This document shows positions 12,666 through 22,804 of a DNA stretch of 64,000 nt, piece by piece. Below the pieces are notes generated by a model. That model ran no database searches. It was not told where the DNA came from and worked only from the letters and a program-made list of their open reading frames with translations. This DNA comes from Cynocephalus volans (taxonomy: Eukaryota > Chordata > Mammalia > Dermoptera > Cynocephalidae): positions 113,156,133-113,220,132 of the forward strand of contig NC_084463.1 in NCBI RefSeq assembly GCF_027409185.1, read 5' to 3'. The position numbers and the translations under genes are program-made. Numbering within the stretch: position 1 is the stretch's first letter; every line of letters starts with the position of its first letter.

Positions 12666-12999
12666 CAGTGAACAGAAGTGCTTTACCTTGGAGGCAACGG
12701 GGAGCCATCCAAGGACTTGATGGAAAGGAGTGAGTTTATCAGACCCGTGCCAAGCGTTGCACACAAGGAATCATCCTCATCAGCTGCAGAGGATGAAACA
12801 AGTTCATTTGCTTGTGCCCTTGGATTTCTTGTGCTGTGGAACTTGGCTCTTATCTCTTCTTGACTACATCTGGATACTGGGAAATGCCAGAAACCATCAT
12901 AGTAATGACCTTAGTTTTCCCTTATGGGGGTAGGTCGCATAAAAAAAGCTTGTAACTTGGGTCTGGGCCCCAAATCCCACTAGAATTAGGAGTCCCCCT
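12666..12999. other. Short unique spacer before the CpG island
   Basis: No gene or repeat is recognised. Open frames at 12678-12933 are short, have no domain and partly overlap L2-derived sequence. Confidence 0.3.
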
Positions 13000-13155
13000 G
13001 CCAAGCGGACTGTGGGAAGCTGAGGCCCTGTGGGGACCTTCTGACACGACCCTGCGGGGAACCAGAGCCGCCTCTGAGCGTACGCGTCCAGCCTAGACCA
13101 TTCCTTACCTACACTCGCTCACGGAACGCACTGCAGCATCTTGTTTCCTTTAAAT

Positions 13156-13163
13156 ATGCAAAT
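13156..13163 (+). promoter_or_regulatory. Octamer motif ATGCAAAT upstream of RASSF10
   Basis: A perfect POU/octamer site lies about 760 bp before the ATG, in a short AT-rich pocket at the 5' edge of the CpG island. One 8-bp match can occur by chance. The position at the island shoulder is the only supporting context. Confidence 0.3.
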
Positions 13164-13381
13164 ATTGCTTCCTGTCGAGGAAGACCAGAAGGTCCTCCGC
13201 GTTAGAGGCAGAGCTTGCAGCTCCTAGCTGGCCATGCAATGAGATCGGAGTGTCTCCGTTAGAGATCGCTGGGTGCCTCGGTTTCCCTGTCTGTGCAAAG
13301 TGCATTCCCTAGACGGCACTGTCTTGAAGGGCCAGGAACCACTTCTGGGGGTGCCGGTAAAGATGTGAAGGTCCAGTCAAG

Positions 13382-13912
13382 ATGCTCCCAGCTAGCTCTA
13401 GAAGGCTGATCCCTGCCGAGGCGCGGGTTCCAGGTGCTGCAGCGAGTCCTCCCTCGCGCCAGCGTGCGACAAAGCGGCGAGTTGGCGGAAGGGGCCGAGA
13501 CTTGAGACGCCGGCAAAGCGAGCGAGGAGGAAGACTGGGCGCACTGGGCGAGGCGAGGCTGCGAGGGGCGGGCCTGGCCGCCGCGCCTCCCGCGCTCCCG
13601 GCCGTCGTCTGGGCGCTGGGGGCGGGAGGGGGTGGAGCCACGTGGGGAGGAGCAAAACCCGGAGGTCCCGGGCACTATGGGCAGAGCCAGAGTGGCGGGA
13701 GCCCGAGCCCGGGCGCGCTGCCCCGGGAGCGCAAGCCGCTCCAGCCAGCGTCGGCGCCTGCCTTCGGTGCGCAGCGGGGGAGAAAGGCCGGGGCCGCCGC
13801 AGGCTGGGATCACGGGCCCTTCTTCCATCCCAGAGCTGCCGGGCTGCCCGCGTCGCCCCTGCCGCTCCGGCAGGGTCCGGCCAGACCTGCCACCTGCGTC
13901 CGTCCGGGTTGA
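13382..13912 (+). other. Upstream open frame, in frame with RASSF10
   Basis: A 176-codon open frame runs from an ATG at 13382 to the TGA at 13910-13912. It is in the same frame as RASSF10 and separated from its ATG by one codon (TGA-GCC-ATG). Its predicted product is Arg/Gly/Ala/Pro-rich low-complexity sequence with no domain I recognise, as expected from a GC-rich promoter. It would matter only if transcription starts upstream of 13382, in which case it would act as a uORF or a readthrough extension. I do not call it a protein gene. Confidence 0.35.
13565..13650 (+). promoter_or_regulatory. GC-box/E-box cluster in the proximal RASSF10 promoter
   Basis: An SP-type GC box (GGGGCGGGC) is at 13565-13573, a G-rich GC-box-like run starts near 13617, and a perfect palindromic E-box CACGTG is at 13639-13644. 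They lie about 270-350 bp before the ATG. No convincing TATA box is visible close to the gene, which suits a CpG-island promoter. CACGTG is the core site for MYC/MAX, USF and CLOCK:BMAL1. Which factor binds, and where transcription starts, cannot be told from sequence. Confidence 0.55.
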
Positions 13913-13915
13913 GCC

Positions 13916-15439
13916 ATGGATCCTTCGGAGAAGAAGATATCGGTGTGGATCTGCCAGGAGGAGAAGTTGGTGTCCGGCCTCTCCCGCCGCACCACTTGCT
14001 CGGACGTGGTGCGGGTGCTCTTGGAGGACGGCTGCCGGCGGCGACGGAGGCAGCGGCGGGGCCGACGGCTGGGGGCGGCCGGCGACCCGCCAGGCCCGGG
14101 GGAGCTGCCCGAGCCCCCAGACGAGGAGGACGAGGAGGACGACGAGGCAATGCCACAGGGCATGCTGTGCGGGCCCCCGCAGTGCTATTGCATTGTAGAG
14201 AAGTGGCGCGGCTTTGAGCGCATCCTGCCCAACAAGACGCGCATCTTGCGCCTGTGGACAGCCTGGGGCGATGAGCAGGAGAATGTGCGCTTCGTGCTAG
14301 TGCGCAGCGAGGCGTCGCTGCCCAACGCCGGCCCTCGCAGCGCCGAGGCGCGCGTCGTGCTCAGCCGCGAGCGCCCCTGCCTGGCCCGGGGGGCTCCGGC
14401 GCGGCCCAGCCTGGCCATGACCCAGGAGAAACAGCGGCGTGTGGTGCGCAAAGCCTTCCGCAAGCTGGCCAAGCTCAACCGGCGGCGCCAGCAGCAGCCG
14501 CCGTCGTCCTGTTCGTCCACTTCATCGTCCACCGCCTCGTCCTGCTCGTCGTCGCCACGGGCCCAGGAGAGCGCGTCGGTGGAGCGCATGGAGACGCTGG
14601 TGCATCTTGTGCTGTCCCAGGACCACACCATCCGCCAGCAGGTGCAGCGGCTCCGGGAGCTGGACCGCGAGATCGACCGCTACGAGGCCAAGGTGCACCT
14701 GGACCGCATGCGACGGCACGGGGTCAACTACGTGCAGGACACTTACTTGGTGGGGGCAGGCATCGAGCTCGACGGGCCCAGTCCGGGGGAGGAGCCGGCG
14801 GAGGTGTTGGCGGCGGAGAAGGAGGCGGCGGCAGGGGCGCCCCTGGACGGCGAGGCGCAGGCAGCGGCCCTGGAGGAGCTGGCCAGACGCTGCGACGACC
14901 TGCTGCAGCTGCAGGAACAGCGGGCCCAGCAGGAGGAGTTGCTCGAGCGCCTCTCAACCGAGATTCAGGAGGAGCTGAACCAGAGGTGGATGCGGCGGCG
15001 CCAGGAGGAGCTGGCGGCACGGGAGGAGACCCCGGAGCCCGACGGCGGCCCCGACGGTGAGCTGCTGCTGGAGAAGGAGCGGGTTAGGACGCAGCTCAGC
15101 ACCAGCCTTTACATCGGGCTCCGGCTCAACACGGACCTGGAGGCCGTCAAGTCGGACTTGGATTACAGCCAGCAGCAGTGGGACAGCAAGGAGCGCGAGC
15201 TGCAGGGCCTTCTCCAGACTTTGCACACTTTGGAGCTGATGGTGGCACCGGATGGGGATCCCGGTTCCGGCGGAACGTCGCGGGAACCCCGGCCCCAGGC
15301 GTGCGCAGAGATGTGGGTAGACCAGGCCCGCGGACTGGCCAAGAGCTGTCCTGGCAACGACGAGGACTCGGATACGGGACTGAGCTCTATGCACAGCCAG
15401 GACTCGGACTCGGTGCCCGTGTCCGAGTCCCTTGTATAG
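13916..15439 (+). CDS. RASSF10: Ras association domain family member 10 (N-terminal RASSF), single coding exon
   Basis: The open frame encodes 507 residues, the length I know for human RASSF10, and I recognise the sequence along its whole length. The Ras-association (RA) domain is N-terminal (about residues 6-133), the arrangement that defines RASSF7-10. It is interrupted by a low-complexity insert: a basic run at 40-51, then an acidic run at 69-77. A Ser-rich stretch follows at about 197-213. Heptad-rich coiled-coil segments lie near 220-260, 310-375 and 385-440. The C-terminus holds the Asp/Ser-rich motif at about 485-499. The start is well supported: the ATG has a strong context (GCCATGG), and an in-frame TGA at 13910-13912 closes the frame upstream. 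No intron interrupts it. N-terminal RASSF proteins are non-enzymatic scaffolds linked to centrosome/mitotic control and growth suppression, and the human RASSF10 promoter is often hypermethylated in tumours (family knowledge). No frameshift or premature stop is seen. Confidence 0.97.
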   Translation: MDPSEKKISVWICQEEKLVSGLSRRTTCSDVVRVLLEDGCRRRRRQRRGRRLGAAGDPPGPGELPEPPDEEDEEDDEAMPQGMLCGPPQCYCIVEKWRGFERILPNKTRILRLWTAWGDEQENVRFVLVRSEASLPNAGPRSAEARVVLSRERPCLARGAPARPSLAMTQEKQRRVVRKAFRKLAKLNRRRQQQPPSSCSSTSSSTASSCSSSPRAQESASVERMETLVHLVLSQDHTIRQQVQRLRELDREIDRYEAKVHLDRMRRHGVNYVQDTYLVGAGIELDGPSPGEEPAEVLAAEKEAAAGAPLDGEAQAAALEELARRCDDLLQLQEQRAQQEELLERLSTEIQEELNQRWMRRRQEELAAREETPEPDGGPDGELLLEKERVRTQLSTSLYIGLRLNTDLEAVKSDLDYSQQQWDSKERELQGLLQTLHTLELMVAPDGDPGSGGTSREPRPQACAEMWVDQARGLAKSCPGNDEDSDTGLSSMHSQDSDSVPVSESLV

Positions 15440-16360
15440 GAGGGACAGGGAGGGAGAGGGGACGGACGCTTATCCCTTTCTTGCAGAATACGCTGGCCCA
15501 GCCGGCTCTGGTAGTGGAAGCCAGGCTGGGGTGAGTCTGGAGCTCTGGCCTGGCAGCGGCTCTCCCCTGGCTCCGGGGTGAGCGTGGAGAACGGCGAAGG
15601 ACGAGGGTGCTGGGTCTCAAACCAAGCTCAGTTCAGGGAAGGAAGGATGGAAGAGGTGAGAACCCCTGTGTTGAAAAACAAACGCCCCAGGGAAATTGAC
15701 GTGGTCCAAGCCCATTTTCAAAAAAAAAAAAAGAAAAAGTATTATGGAGATTTCACCACTCTTCTGTATGGGAAGGGCTGATGGCAGCTAGAATTTTAGT
15801 TTGTGGCACAAAGTGCTTTTAAAAAGAAACACTTGGATGAAAAGGAAATTCCTTGAATGTTAATTGTGACTGTCAACGTGTTAAAACTAGCCAAAGAGGA
15901 CGCACTGGTGCTGGTCTCAGCCTTACTTACATCTTTGATAAACCCATAGGCAACAAAATCCTGGCTGTTTACATTTCTGCAGATTTGGGAATTACCCATC
16001 TGTTAAATCATTTGTGTTTTATTTTCTTTCAAAGGCTAAACTGTTTTTAAGTCTAACCCTGTATTTCCTCTTTAAATACAGTATATGTTAAAACTAGATA
16101 CTTTTTTCAAAATAACCTTTTATTATTACAAAAGCCAAACGTAAATCTCTTTGAGATATAAAATCCTGGCAAACATAATCCCTGGTTAAAATTTAATGTG
16201 GGCCCTGTGGGATCTATTCCTGTAAAGGCAGGTGTGTTGTCCTTTAATTCGTATTGCCACTTCATTGACTCAATCATGGTTATTTCAGAAAAAAATTAAA
16301 GGGAAGTTGTAGAATTCAAGTCATGCACAACTAAATAAATTTGCTGTTTAATGAGCACAC
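15440..16360 (+). other. Probable RASSF10 3' UTR with candidate polyadenylation signal
   Basis: Non-coding sequence follows the stop codon and changes from GC-rich to AT-rich by about 15.7 kb. An A-rich run lies at 15720-15739. The first canonical AATAAA downstream of the stop that I found is at 16334-16339, followed by T/GT-rich sequence. An ATTAAA-like variant lies near 16297. I see no repeat here. The real 3' end is not determined. Confidence 0.4.
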
Positions 16361-18330
16361 TAGTGAGAACTCAGACTCGAAAGCAAAGATCTTTGTTAGT
16401 GTTCAGCTTTTAAATTGAGCTGTATGATTAAAACCAACCATGAGCTCAACCAATTTTATCCAAACCCAAGTCTAACATCAGTACCTTTGGTCAGAGATTA
16501 ATTAGTTACTTGTTCAAACTTAAATTGAGAGACTGTAAATATCAGGTTTCACTAGATAAGGCCTGAAAAGAAAAAAAAAAAAATCTCATAGTACACCTTG
16601 GGTGAACAATTTAGTAGCAACAGCACGTAGCCATGGATAAAAGCATATAAAAATGAGCTAAGAACACGAATGACTCTTGTCTGGTGCTCGCCTGTGCACA
16701 TGCATTCTCAGCTGGTGACAGAGCTAGTGGGGACTCACTGTAATTGTTCCAGTGATTGCAATTAAAACTTATCAGGTGTAGCTAGTTGTTGGCCCCTCGG
16801 AAGGAGCCTGCTGGCCAATTTCCCTCTGGAGCTCAGTACTTCTGAGGAATGTGGGATCTAATCTGTCCTGAGGAGGTATTAACAATGGGGTTTGTGTGTG
16901 GTGCCAGCCCGGTGCAGAAGCCTGCTATCAACCTAACTGTCGAGGGGCTGGCTCCAGTTTCAGCACTACATGTGAAGATAACTGAAGAAGTCTTGCCTTA
17001 CGGAGAAGTTTCTCCCCTTGCAGAGATTCTCCATCTGCTTGTTGCCAGTGGGAGGCTGCCCTTCTGACCCCTCAAGCCACTCTTTGTGCTGTCTCCTTTT
17101 TAGAGACGGCCCTGCTGCTGCCACTGCCACTGCCATGGCATTACAACACGTGTGCATGTTTTCAGATTTTCAAGTAAAATGGGAATTAAAAGGCTGTTTT
17201 CTTAATTGATGTTTTCAGAAGACATTAGCTGGCATAATTATGGTTTTTTAATTTTGTCTGGTGCAGAAAACATCTACGTATTTGGTCTTGAGCATGATTA
17301 AAATGAGGAAGGGACCAAAAGAAATGCACTGTCCCTAGACAATCATTTGATCCTATAAACACAAAGCCTAATGATAGCTTTCATTTTGAGGCAGAGGTAA
17401 AATCCTCATTAGGGTGTGACAAATGCTACTTGTCTGAATGGTTTATGCTGGCAATGGGCTGACCTGGTGGTTTTAAAATTATTGTGCTTTTTTTTCCCCC
17501 CCAGGGTGGTAGGGGAGGTGGTTTTTGGACGTTTATTAACTCAGTAAGAACACAGAAGTTGTCAAAACAGGACTGCCTGGCAGAAGGGGGCTGTTTTTCT
17601 TTTCATTATTATTATTTTAAACTTTGATGGGTTGCTGACGTCAGCAAATATGCTTGAAACCTGTAAAGCAAATAAGCCACATCACAGGGAGAAGGCCTGT
17701 GGGGTTTTCTGGTGCCCTGTTTCTCAAACCTTCCCCGTCCTAACCACTTGAAGATGCTTCTCTAGTCAACTCTTTGGGCAGCTAGGGAGGCTTTATTGAT
17801 AACAAAACACAGCCCGGTCTGCTCATTTTTTGCTTTCATCCAAGTGAATTATATTCCTAAAAGGTACTTACTCTCTGTGTGGATGGGAAAAAGGAAAATG
17901 TGGGGAGTTGGGCAAGAAGACAATAGTTTCTTTACTAAGAGCTTTTGCAAGCCGGAGAATGGTGAAATATAGGTATAAAAAGCAACAAAACACTGCCTGT
18001 GCATAGGAAGTGCCTAATAAATGCCAAATATTTTTAGATTGCACTCACATTCATAGTCATCGTGGCACTAAGGATAAGAATGAATGCACAGCAGTGAACG
18101 TACCAGCATTAGGATTTTGGTGCCGCTGGGAAAAGTAACGCAGCTCCTGAGTAATGGAAATCCTGGGGAGGAACCAGTAAGCTCGTGGAGAAGTGTGTGA
18201 ATGTAGGCTCCTCGTCAGCCAGCCCCATCCTTTTTTTTTCCAACTTAGACAATTTATTGTATCTTTGATCTGAATTATCCCATTCTTGGCCATCTCCCAA
18301 ACCAAAAGATTCCATATGGCATCTCTATGT
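16361..18330. other. Repeat-poor unique region downstream of RASSF10, candidate conserved non-coding DNA
   Basis: No transposable element is recognisable in about 2 kb. The sequence is AT-rich with many short homeobox-like TAAT cores and simple clusters such as those around 16740-16780 and 17200-17280. It contains the perfect Maf palindrome described separately. Absence of repeats next to a developmental regulator-type gene suggests, but does not prove, enhancer content. No coding potential is recognised. Confidence 0.35.
17633..17646. promoter_or_regulatory. Perfect C-type Maf recognition element (TGCTGACGTCAGCA)
   Basis: The 14 bases are a perfect inverted repeat and equal the C-MARE consensus: a CRE core (TGACGTCA) with both TGC/GCA Maf extensions. 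Large and small Maf dimers, including NRL and MAFB, bind this sequence, and CREB/ATF factors can bind the core (established knowledge). It lies about 2.2 kb downstream of the RASSF10 stop codon, in unique sequence. Confidence 0.6.
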
Positions 18331-18930
18331 TTATTTACTTTCTTATGAAACATATTATTATTGTTATTCTAATTAGAAAAGTCATATACTGTAGTCCTTA
18401 TGATGAACCTGAAAATAACATCAATAAAAAGAAAAGTCGCTCTAAATCTCTATCAAATCTCTATCAAAAGGTCCTGAAGAAGATGAACCAAATTTTGCTC
18501 TCATGACCTTTTGAATTGTGAAGGTTTCATATTTTGCTTTTGTTTTAAAATATATATATATATATATATAATTTTTATAAGATTGTAGGTATACTTTTAT
18601 CTTCAGGTTTTAACAGACTTGTAAACATCCATCCATCTGGTGGATATGCCATAGTTTATATAACTGCTCATGTTATCAGATGTTTCCCATTTTTTTTTTA
18701 CTGTTATAAATAATTCCATGATAAGCTTCTTTGTGCATGTATCTGTTTCCCCAATTAGACTCCCCCACTTTCCCCAATAAGATAGGTTCCCATGAAGAGA
18801 AATCCCAGGACAAAGAGCACAGACATTTAGAGGCTTGATACTTATCGCCAAATGGCTTTTGAAAAGATTTCTGATAAGTATAATCAGCTATGCATGACGG
18901 CCTATTTCACCACAGCCGAGCATTCATTAG
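18331..18930 (-). repeat. L1M-like 3' fragment with internal (TA)n
   Basis: The plus strand resembles the complement of an old L1 3' region ('ttgtgcatgtatctgtttcc', 'gccaaatggcttttgaaaag'). It contains a perfect TA array at about 18549-18571. Boundaries are approximate. Confidence 0.5.
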
Positions 18931-19549
18931 GTATTATATTTTGTTAAACAAATTTTAATTAAAATTAATTCATTAATTCTTTGTGGCCTCAGGAAGCCAG
19001 GGCTGACAATCATTAACTTAAAATATCCTTACCACAGCAAGGGCAGTCAGCAGATCAGAAGAGTTAAGAGGACATGTGTGGTGTTTTCTCTCCTTTCCAT
19101 TTTTTTTCCTTCTCTGAGCACCTGCTTAAGGTAATAGTGATTTTGTCTCATATTAAGAATTGGCCAATGATCTGAGAACAGCAGGGACAAAAACTCCATG
19201 TGAGCAGGATTAAGGAGATAACAAATAGAACCAGATTTATAAAAAGAAAATATTCATTATCTCTTTCATCTTGAGTCTAGTGAAAAAGGTTATTCTTAGA
19301 AGGTGCCATAAAACATATTTAATTTTGTGCTTCTCTATACTCACCCATATCAAAAATTAAATCAAAGTAAAACAAATGTATAAACCCAGCGGTTTATTAC
19401 TAGCTCCTAATAAACAGTTTTGATTTTTCTGGGAATCTCTTTTTACTTATGATACTGCACCGGAGCATGTTCTTAAATTCTTGGAAAGGGATGGTTTGAT
19501 CATGACAACCTGTGAAATTTGTTTTTCTTAACAGAAAGGAAGGAGGATG
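18931..19549. other. Unique AT-rich region
   Basis: No gene or clear repeat is seen. The AT-rich block at 18940-19030 is repeat-free and has several TTAATTAA-like cores, so it may be conserved regulatory DNA. This is inference only. Confidence 0.3.
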
Positions 19550-19559
19550 AGGAGGAAAC

Positions 19560-19741
19560 TTTTTTTTTTTTTTGTCTTTTTGTGACCAGTAAGGGGATCG
19601 CAACCCTTGGTGTGGTGTTGCCCGCACCGCGCTCAGCCAGTGAGCTTACGGGCCATTCCTATATAGGATCCGAACCCGCGGTGGGAGCGCCCGTGCGCTC
19701 CCAAGTGCTGCACTCTCCCGAATGCGCCACGGGGCCGGCCC
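19560..19741 (-). repeat. tRNA-Ile-derived dimeric SINE (CYN-like), copy 2
   Basis: Minus-strand element starting GGGCCGGCCC, with a poly-A tail (T run from 19560). Its first unit carries a GC-rich variant (gggagcgc...gcgctccc) in place of the 'gctgacaacaccaa' segment, so it differs in subfamily from copy 1. A 10-bp target duplication flanks it: AGGAGGAAAC at 19550-19559 and AGGAGGAACC at 19742-19751. Confidence 0.8.
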
Positions 19742-20600
19742 AGGAGGAACCATTTTTTAAGAGCTTTCCAGATCCTGTGCTGAGTATTTTCACCTGCAGG
19801 TTCTCTGCATTGATCCTGTAAGACAGAACTTTTTAGCATCTGATTTTTACAGATAAAGAAGCTAAGGCCACCTAGCTGATAAATCACAGATGCAGGATTC
19901 CAACCCAAGCCTGACCCGAAACTGTGGGCAACTGCGCCCTTGTTGCTACACACCCTAGATACACTACACATGTTAAGTGTTTGGCACAGCCAGAAAAAAA
20001 GCCCTCACAGGTCCCAGAGTGTTGGCACTGGACAGGCTTCAGAGACGATCAAAGTCTTGTCCAGGTATTTTCACCAGGGAGGTGGAGTGATTTTCCTCAA
20101 AATCACAGAGCAAGTAAATATCTACTAGATGAGGATTTATCAAAAGGCAGAGGAGGAGAAATTCCTATGTAAATACTAGGGCAGCTGTCTGTGAGAAGTG
20201 AAGCCTTTGCAAATGAAAACAACTTGTCACAAAAAATTAATAATACCCCATGTATCAGCATGGAGGTTTTTACTGAAGGTCCCAAGGGCTGTAGTTGCTC
20301 TATAGAGCACAGGTGCATAGTCAACAACATGGACTATTTGGCCATCAGGGCAGACAGCTGTGTGCTATTCACTGGAGTATTCTGGAAGGTGGTATCACCC
20401 ATGGCTGTGCTGGAGCTGTCCCCAGCACTTTTAAGCAAGCCCTGTTTCTGATTAAGTCTCTGGGTACATGAGGGTCAGGAAGAGTAGAGGGAGGGAGCAC
20501 TGAGCCTTCGAAGGACCCCTGTGCCCATGGAGTTAGGCATGCACACCTGGCTCCGGGTATCTCTGGCCACACTGACCCCACTGTGCACATGGAGACCTAG
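19742..20600. other. Intergenic with MIR fragments
   Basis: A reverse-oriented MIR lies at about 19770-19930. The rest (20000-20590) has no gene and no repeat I can name. Confidence 0.4.
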
Positions 20601-21071
20601 TGTATTAGTCCATTTCGGTTGCTTATAACAAAATACCTGTGTATTAGTCCATTTCTGTTGCTTATAACAAAATACATGGAACTGGATGATTTATAAGAAA
20701 ATGTAATTTATTGCTTACAGTTTCTGAGGCTGGGAAGTTCAAAGTCCATCTGGTGGTGGCGACAGTGACTCAGGAATCTCATATTGCAAGATGGTGGAAG
20801 CAGAGAGAGCAGAGAGAGAGAGAGAGACAGATTCTCCTCTTCTTTTAAAGCCCTCAGAACCATCCCCCTGACCACCGTTTTTAATCCACTCACTACTGCA
20901 GGGTCCTACCATCCAATCACCCCTTCAAGGCCCACCTTTCAACTACCCATAATAGGATTTCCCACCCTCTTAACAGTCACAGTGGGGGCTACGTTTCTAA
21001 TACATAAAACTTTGGGGACAAAATTCAAGCTTCAGGGAGTTTTGGGGGGGGGCATAATTCAATCCACTACA
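20601..21071 (-). repeat. MaLR solo LTR (MST/MLT1-type) with 39-bp end duplication
   Basis: The element runs from TGTATT to ACTACA on the plus strand, and so from TGTAGT to AATACA in its own orientation. A perfect 5-bp target duplication CCTAG flanks it (20596-20600 and 21072-21076), the size expected for the ERVL/MaLR class. The first 39 bases are repeated in tandem (units at 20601 and 20640, few mismatches), so the LTR 3' end is duplicated. A GA-rich run lies at 20797-20827. Confidence 0.85.
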
Positions 21072-21076
21072 CCTAG

Positions 21077-21690
21077 CATGGGTTGCTTTGAGGGACCCAG
21101 CCTCTGCCCCTCTCACCCATTTCCATGCAAATCTTTCCTTTATCAGAGTATTCTAGGATTTCCCATAGCTTTCAGAGTAAAATCCTCATTTCTTAGCGGG
21201 ATTTATAAGGTTGTTGGCTATCCAGCTCAAGAGCCCTCTCTCAAGCCCACCTTCCCTAACCTAAGACCACAGAACTGAGTTGACCCTATTTCTTCATTCC
21301 AGTCACACACACTACCATCCTCCAGTTGTGCAAGACCCTCTTCTGTCTTATTTTGTTTTACCTCACATTCCCCTTCCTACTTCATTCCTACTCCCATTTC
21401 CCTCCTTGCTGCCACATAGCCACCTACCCAAAGTATTAATCTGCAACCTTCCAAATCATCTTACTTATTCAAGGCTGCCATGTTGCACACCCACAGGGGC
21501 ACCATTCGTGCTATATTCTGGTATTGTGTCCCAGAGGGCACCATTCACGTAGAAAACCATGTGCATGGTAACCCTGAGGTTGAGCATTATGCTAGCACAA
21601 TCTATATGCTTGTGTACATATGTGTATCCTTGAAAAGTAGACCGCTACTGTGTGATTGTGTTTAAGCATGATCTTACTGGCTGTAAGCAT
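21077..21690 (+). repeat. L2-derived sequence and unassigned spacer
   Basis: The segment at about 21165-21410 reads like plus-strand L2 ('ctttcagagtaaaatcctca', 'cctccttgctgccacatagc'). The remainder (21420-21690) has no gene or repeat I can name. Confidence 0.45.
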
Positions 21691-22300
21691 AGATTTCTTT
21701 CTTTGTTCACACATTATGTTTATGCAAGCATTCCACTTTGCAATGTGCAAAATTAGTTTATTATTTTCTGACCTGCATGGTATTCTATCACTTTATACAT
21801 TTCCTCAGTGAGGGACACCTATGTTATCACCAATTCCTTGCTGTCTCAAACAACATCACAATGAACACATACAAATTGGTGGATGCGTGAGAATTTGTGA
21901 GGATTAAAACCCAGAGGTTTGAATGCTGAACTGCTAGTTTGCACTCCTGAAAGGCTCTTTAATTAGCAGTGAAGATTTCCATTAATCCCACAGCCTCACC
22001 AGCGCTTGATATTATCCAACTTTCTACTGTTTGCAAATCTACTTTAATTTGCACTTCTTTAAATTCTGTTGAAGTTGAGCTTCATGTGCTTATTATCCTT
22101 TGGGTTTCCCTTCTGCTAATTGCCAATTGTTATTGACCATTTCCCCTTTGGGTCGCCTCTTTCTGGCAGATTTGCAGGAGTTTCTTCCATATTATGAACA
22201 TTACTTTCTTGTTAACCTTAGAGCAAGTGTAAATATCTTCTAATCTGTCCTCCATCTGTAGCTATGTCTATGGTATCTGTGGTTGAAAAATGCCTTTAAT
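21691..22300 (-). repeat. L1M-like 3' fragment
   Basis: The plus strand is the complement of an old L1 3' region: 'gcatggtattctatcacttt', 'ccacagcctcaccagcgctt', 'taatttgcacttctttaaat'. Confidence 0.65.
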
Positions 22301-22804
22301 TTTAATGCAGTCAAATTTAGCACCCACCTCCTCTATGGTTTGTGGTTTAGCGTTCTTGTTTAAGAAATGAAGGTGCAAAGATATGCTTCTATATTTTCTT
22401 TTATTAACCTCATATTTTTCTCTCCCTCCTTCCCTCTCTCCTTTCCTCTCTTCCTCCCCCATTTCTTCTTCATTGATTAACCAGAATACTTCTATAGAAA
22501 TAATCTTCCTCTCATCAGGTGTCACCCTGAAGATTGGCTTAGATTCTTATTATCCTGAAATATAAGATAAAAGCAACATTGTCACTTTTTATTTTTATTT
22601 AACAATGTTCAAAATAAGGAGATTGTTTCTTAGCACTCTCCAAATGTGATTAGAGTTTTTTCTTGTTTGTTCATCTTTTTGAGGATCATTATGAAATTTT
22701 TAATTTAAAATATTTAACACATTTCAAACCATTACAGTTATTAATCCTACTGATGCTTAAATTGTCCCATCTTTAGCTAGTGGGAACCTCATCAGACTGG
22801 CATC
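22301..22804. other. Intergenic AT-rich spacer
   Basis: C/T-rich at 22400-22470 and AT-rich elsewhere. It may be a further L1 remnant, but I cannot place it. No gene. Confidence 0.3.

Larger units (their letters stand above)
13000..15650. promoter_or_regulatory. CpG island covering the RASSF10 promoter and coding exon
   Basis: G+C and CpG density rise sharply at about 13.0 kb, peak across 13.4-15.4 kb, and fall back to AT-rich sequence after about 15.65 kb. The flanks on both sides are CpG-poor. The high-CpG block includes the presumed promoter and the whole CDS, which is the usual arrangement for this gene. The GC richness also produces long spurious open frames on both strands (for example 13398-14156 on the minus strand), which I do not call as genes. 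Island boundaries are judged by eye. Confidence 0.9.

Noticed and set aside
13398..14156. A 252-codon minus-strand frame opposite the RASSF10 promoter and start
   Set aside because: It lies in the CpG island, where stops are rare on all frames. The product is Pro/Arg/Ala-rich low complexity and partly the antisense of RASSF10 coding sequence. A divergent non-coding transcript is possible, but a protein is not supported.
13632..14217. Two overlapping plus-strand frames (188 and 191 codons) across the RASSF10 start
   Set aside because: Both are alternative frames of the same GC-rich exon, with Arg/Ala/Gly-rich text and no domain. The RASSF10 frame is clearly the coding one.
14439..14978. A 179-codon plus-strand frame within RASSF10
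   Set aside because: Shadow frame of the CDS, dominated by Arg, Ser and Trp from shifted GC-rich codons.
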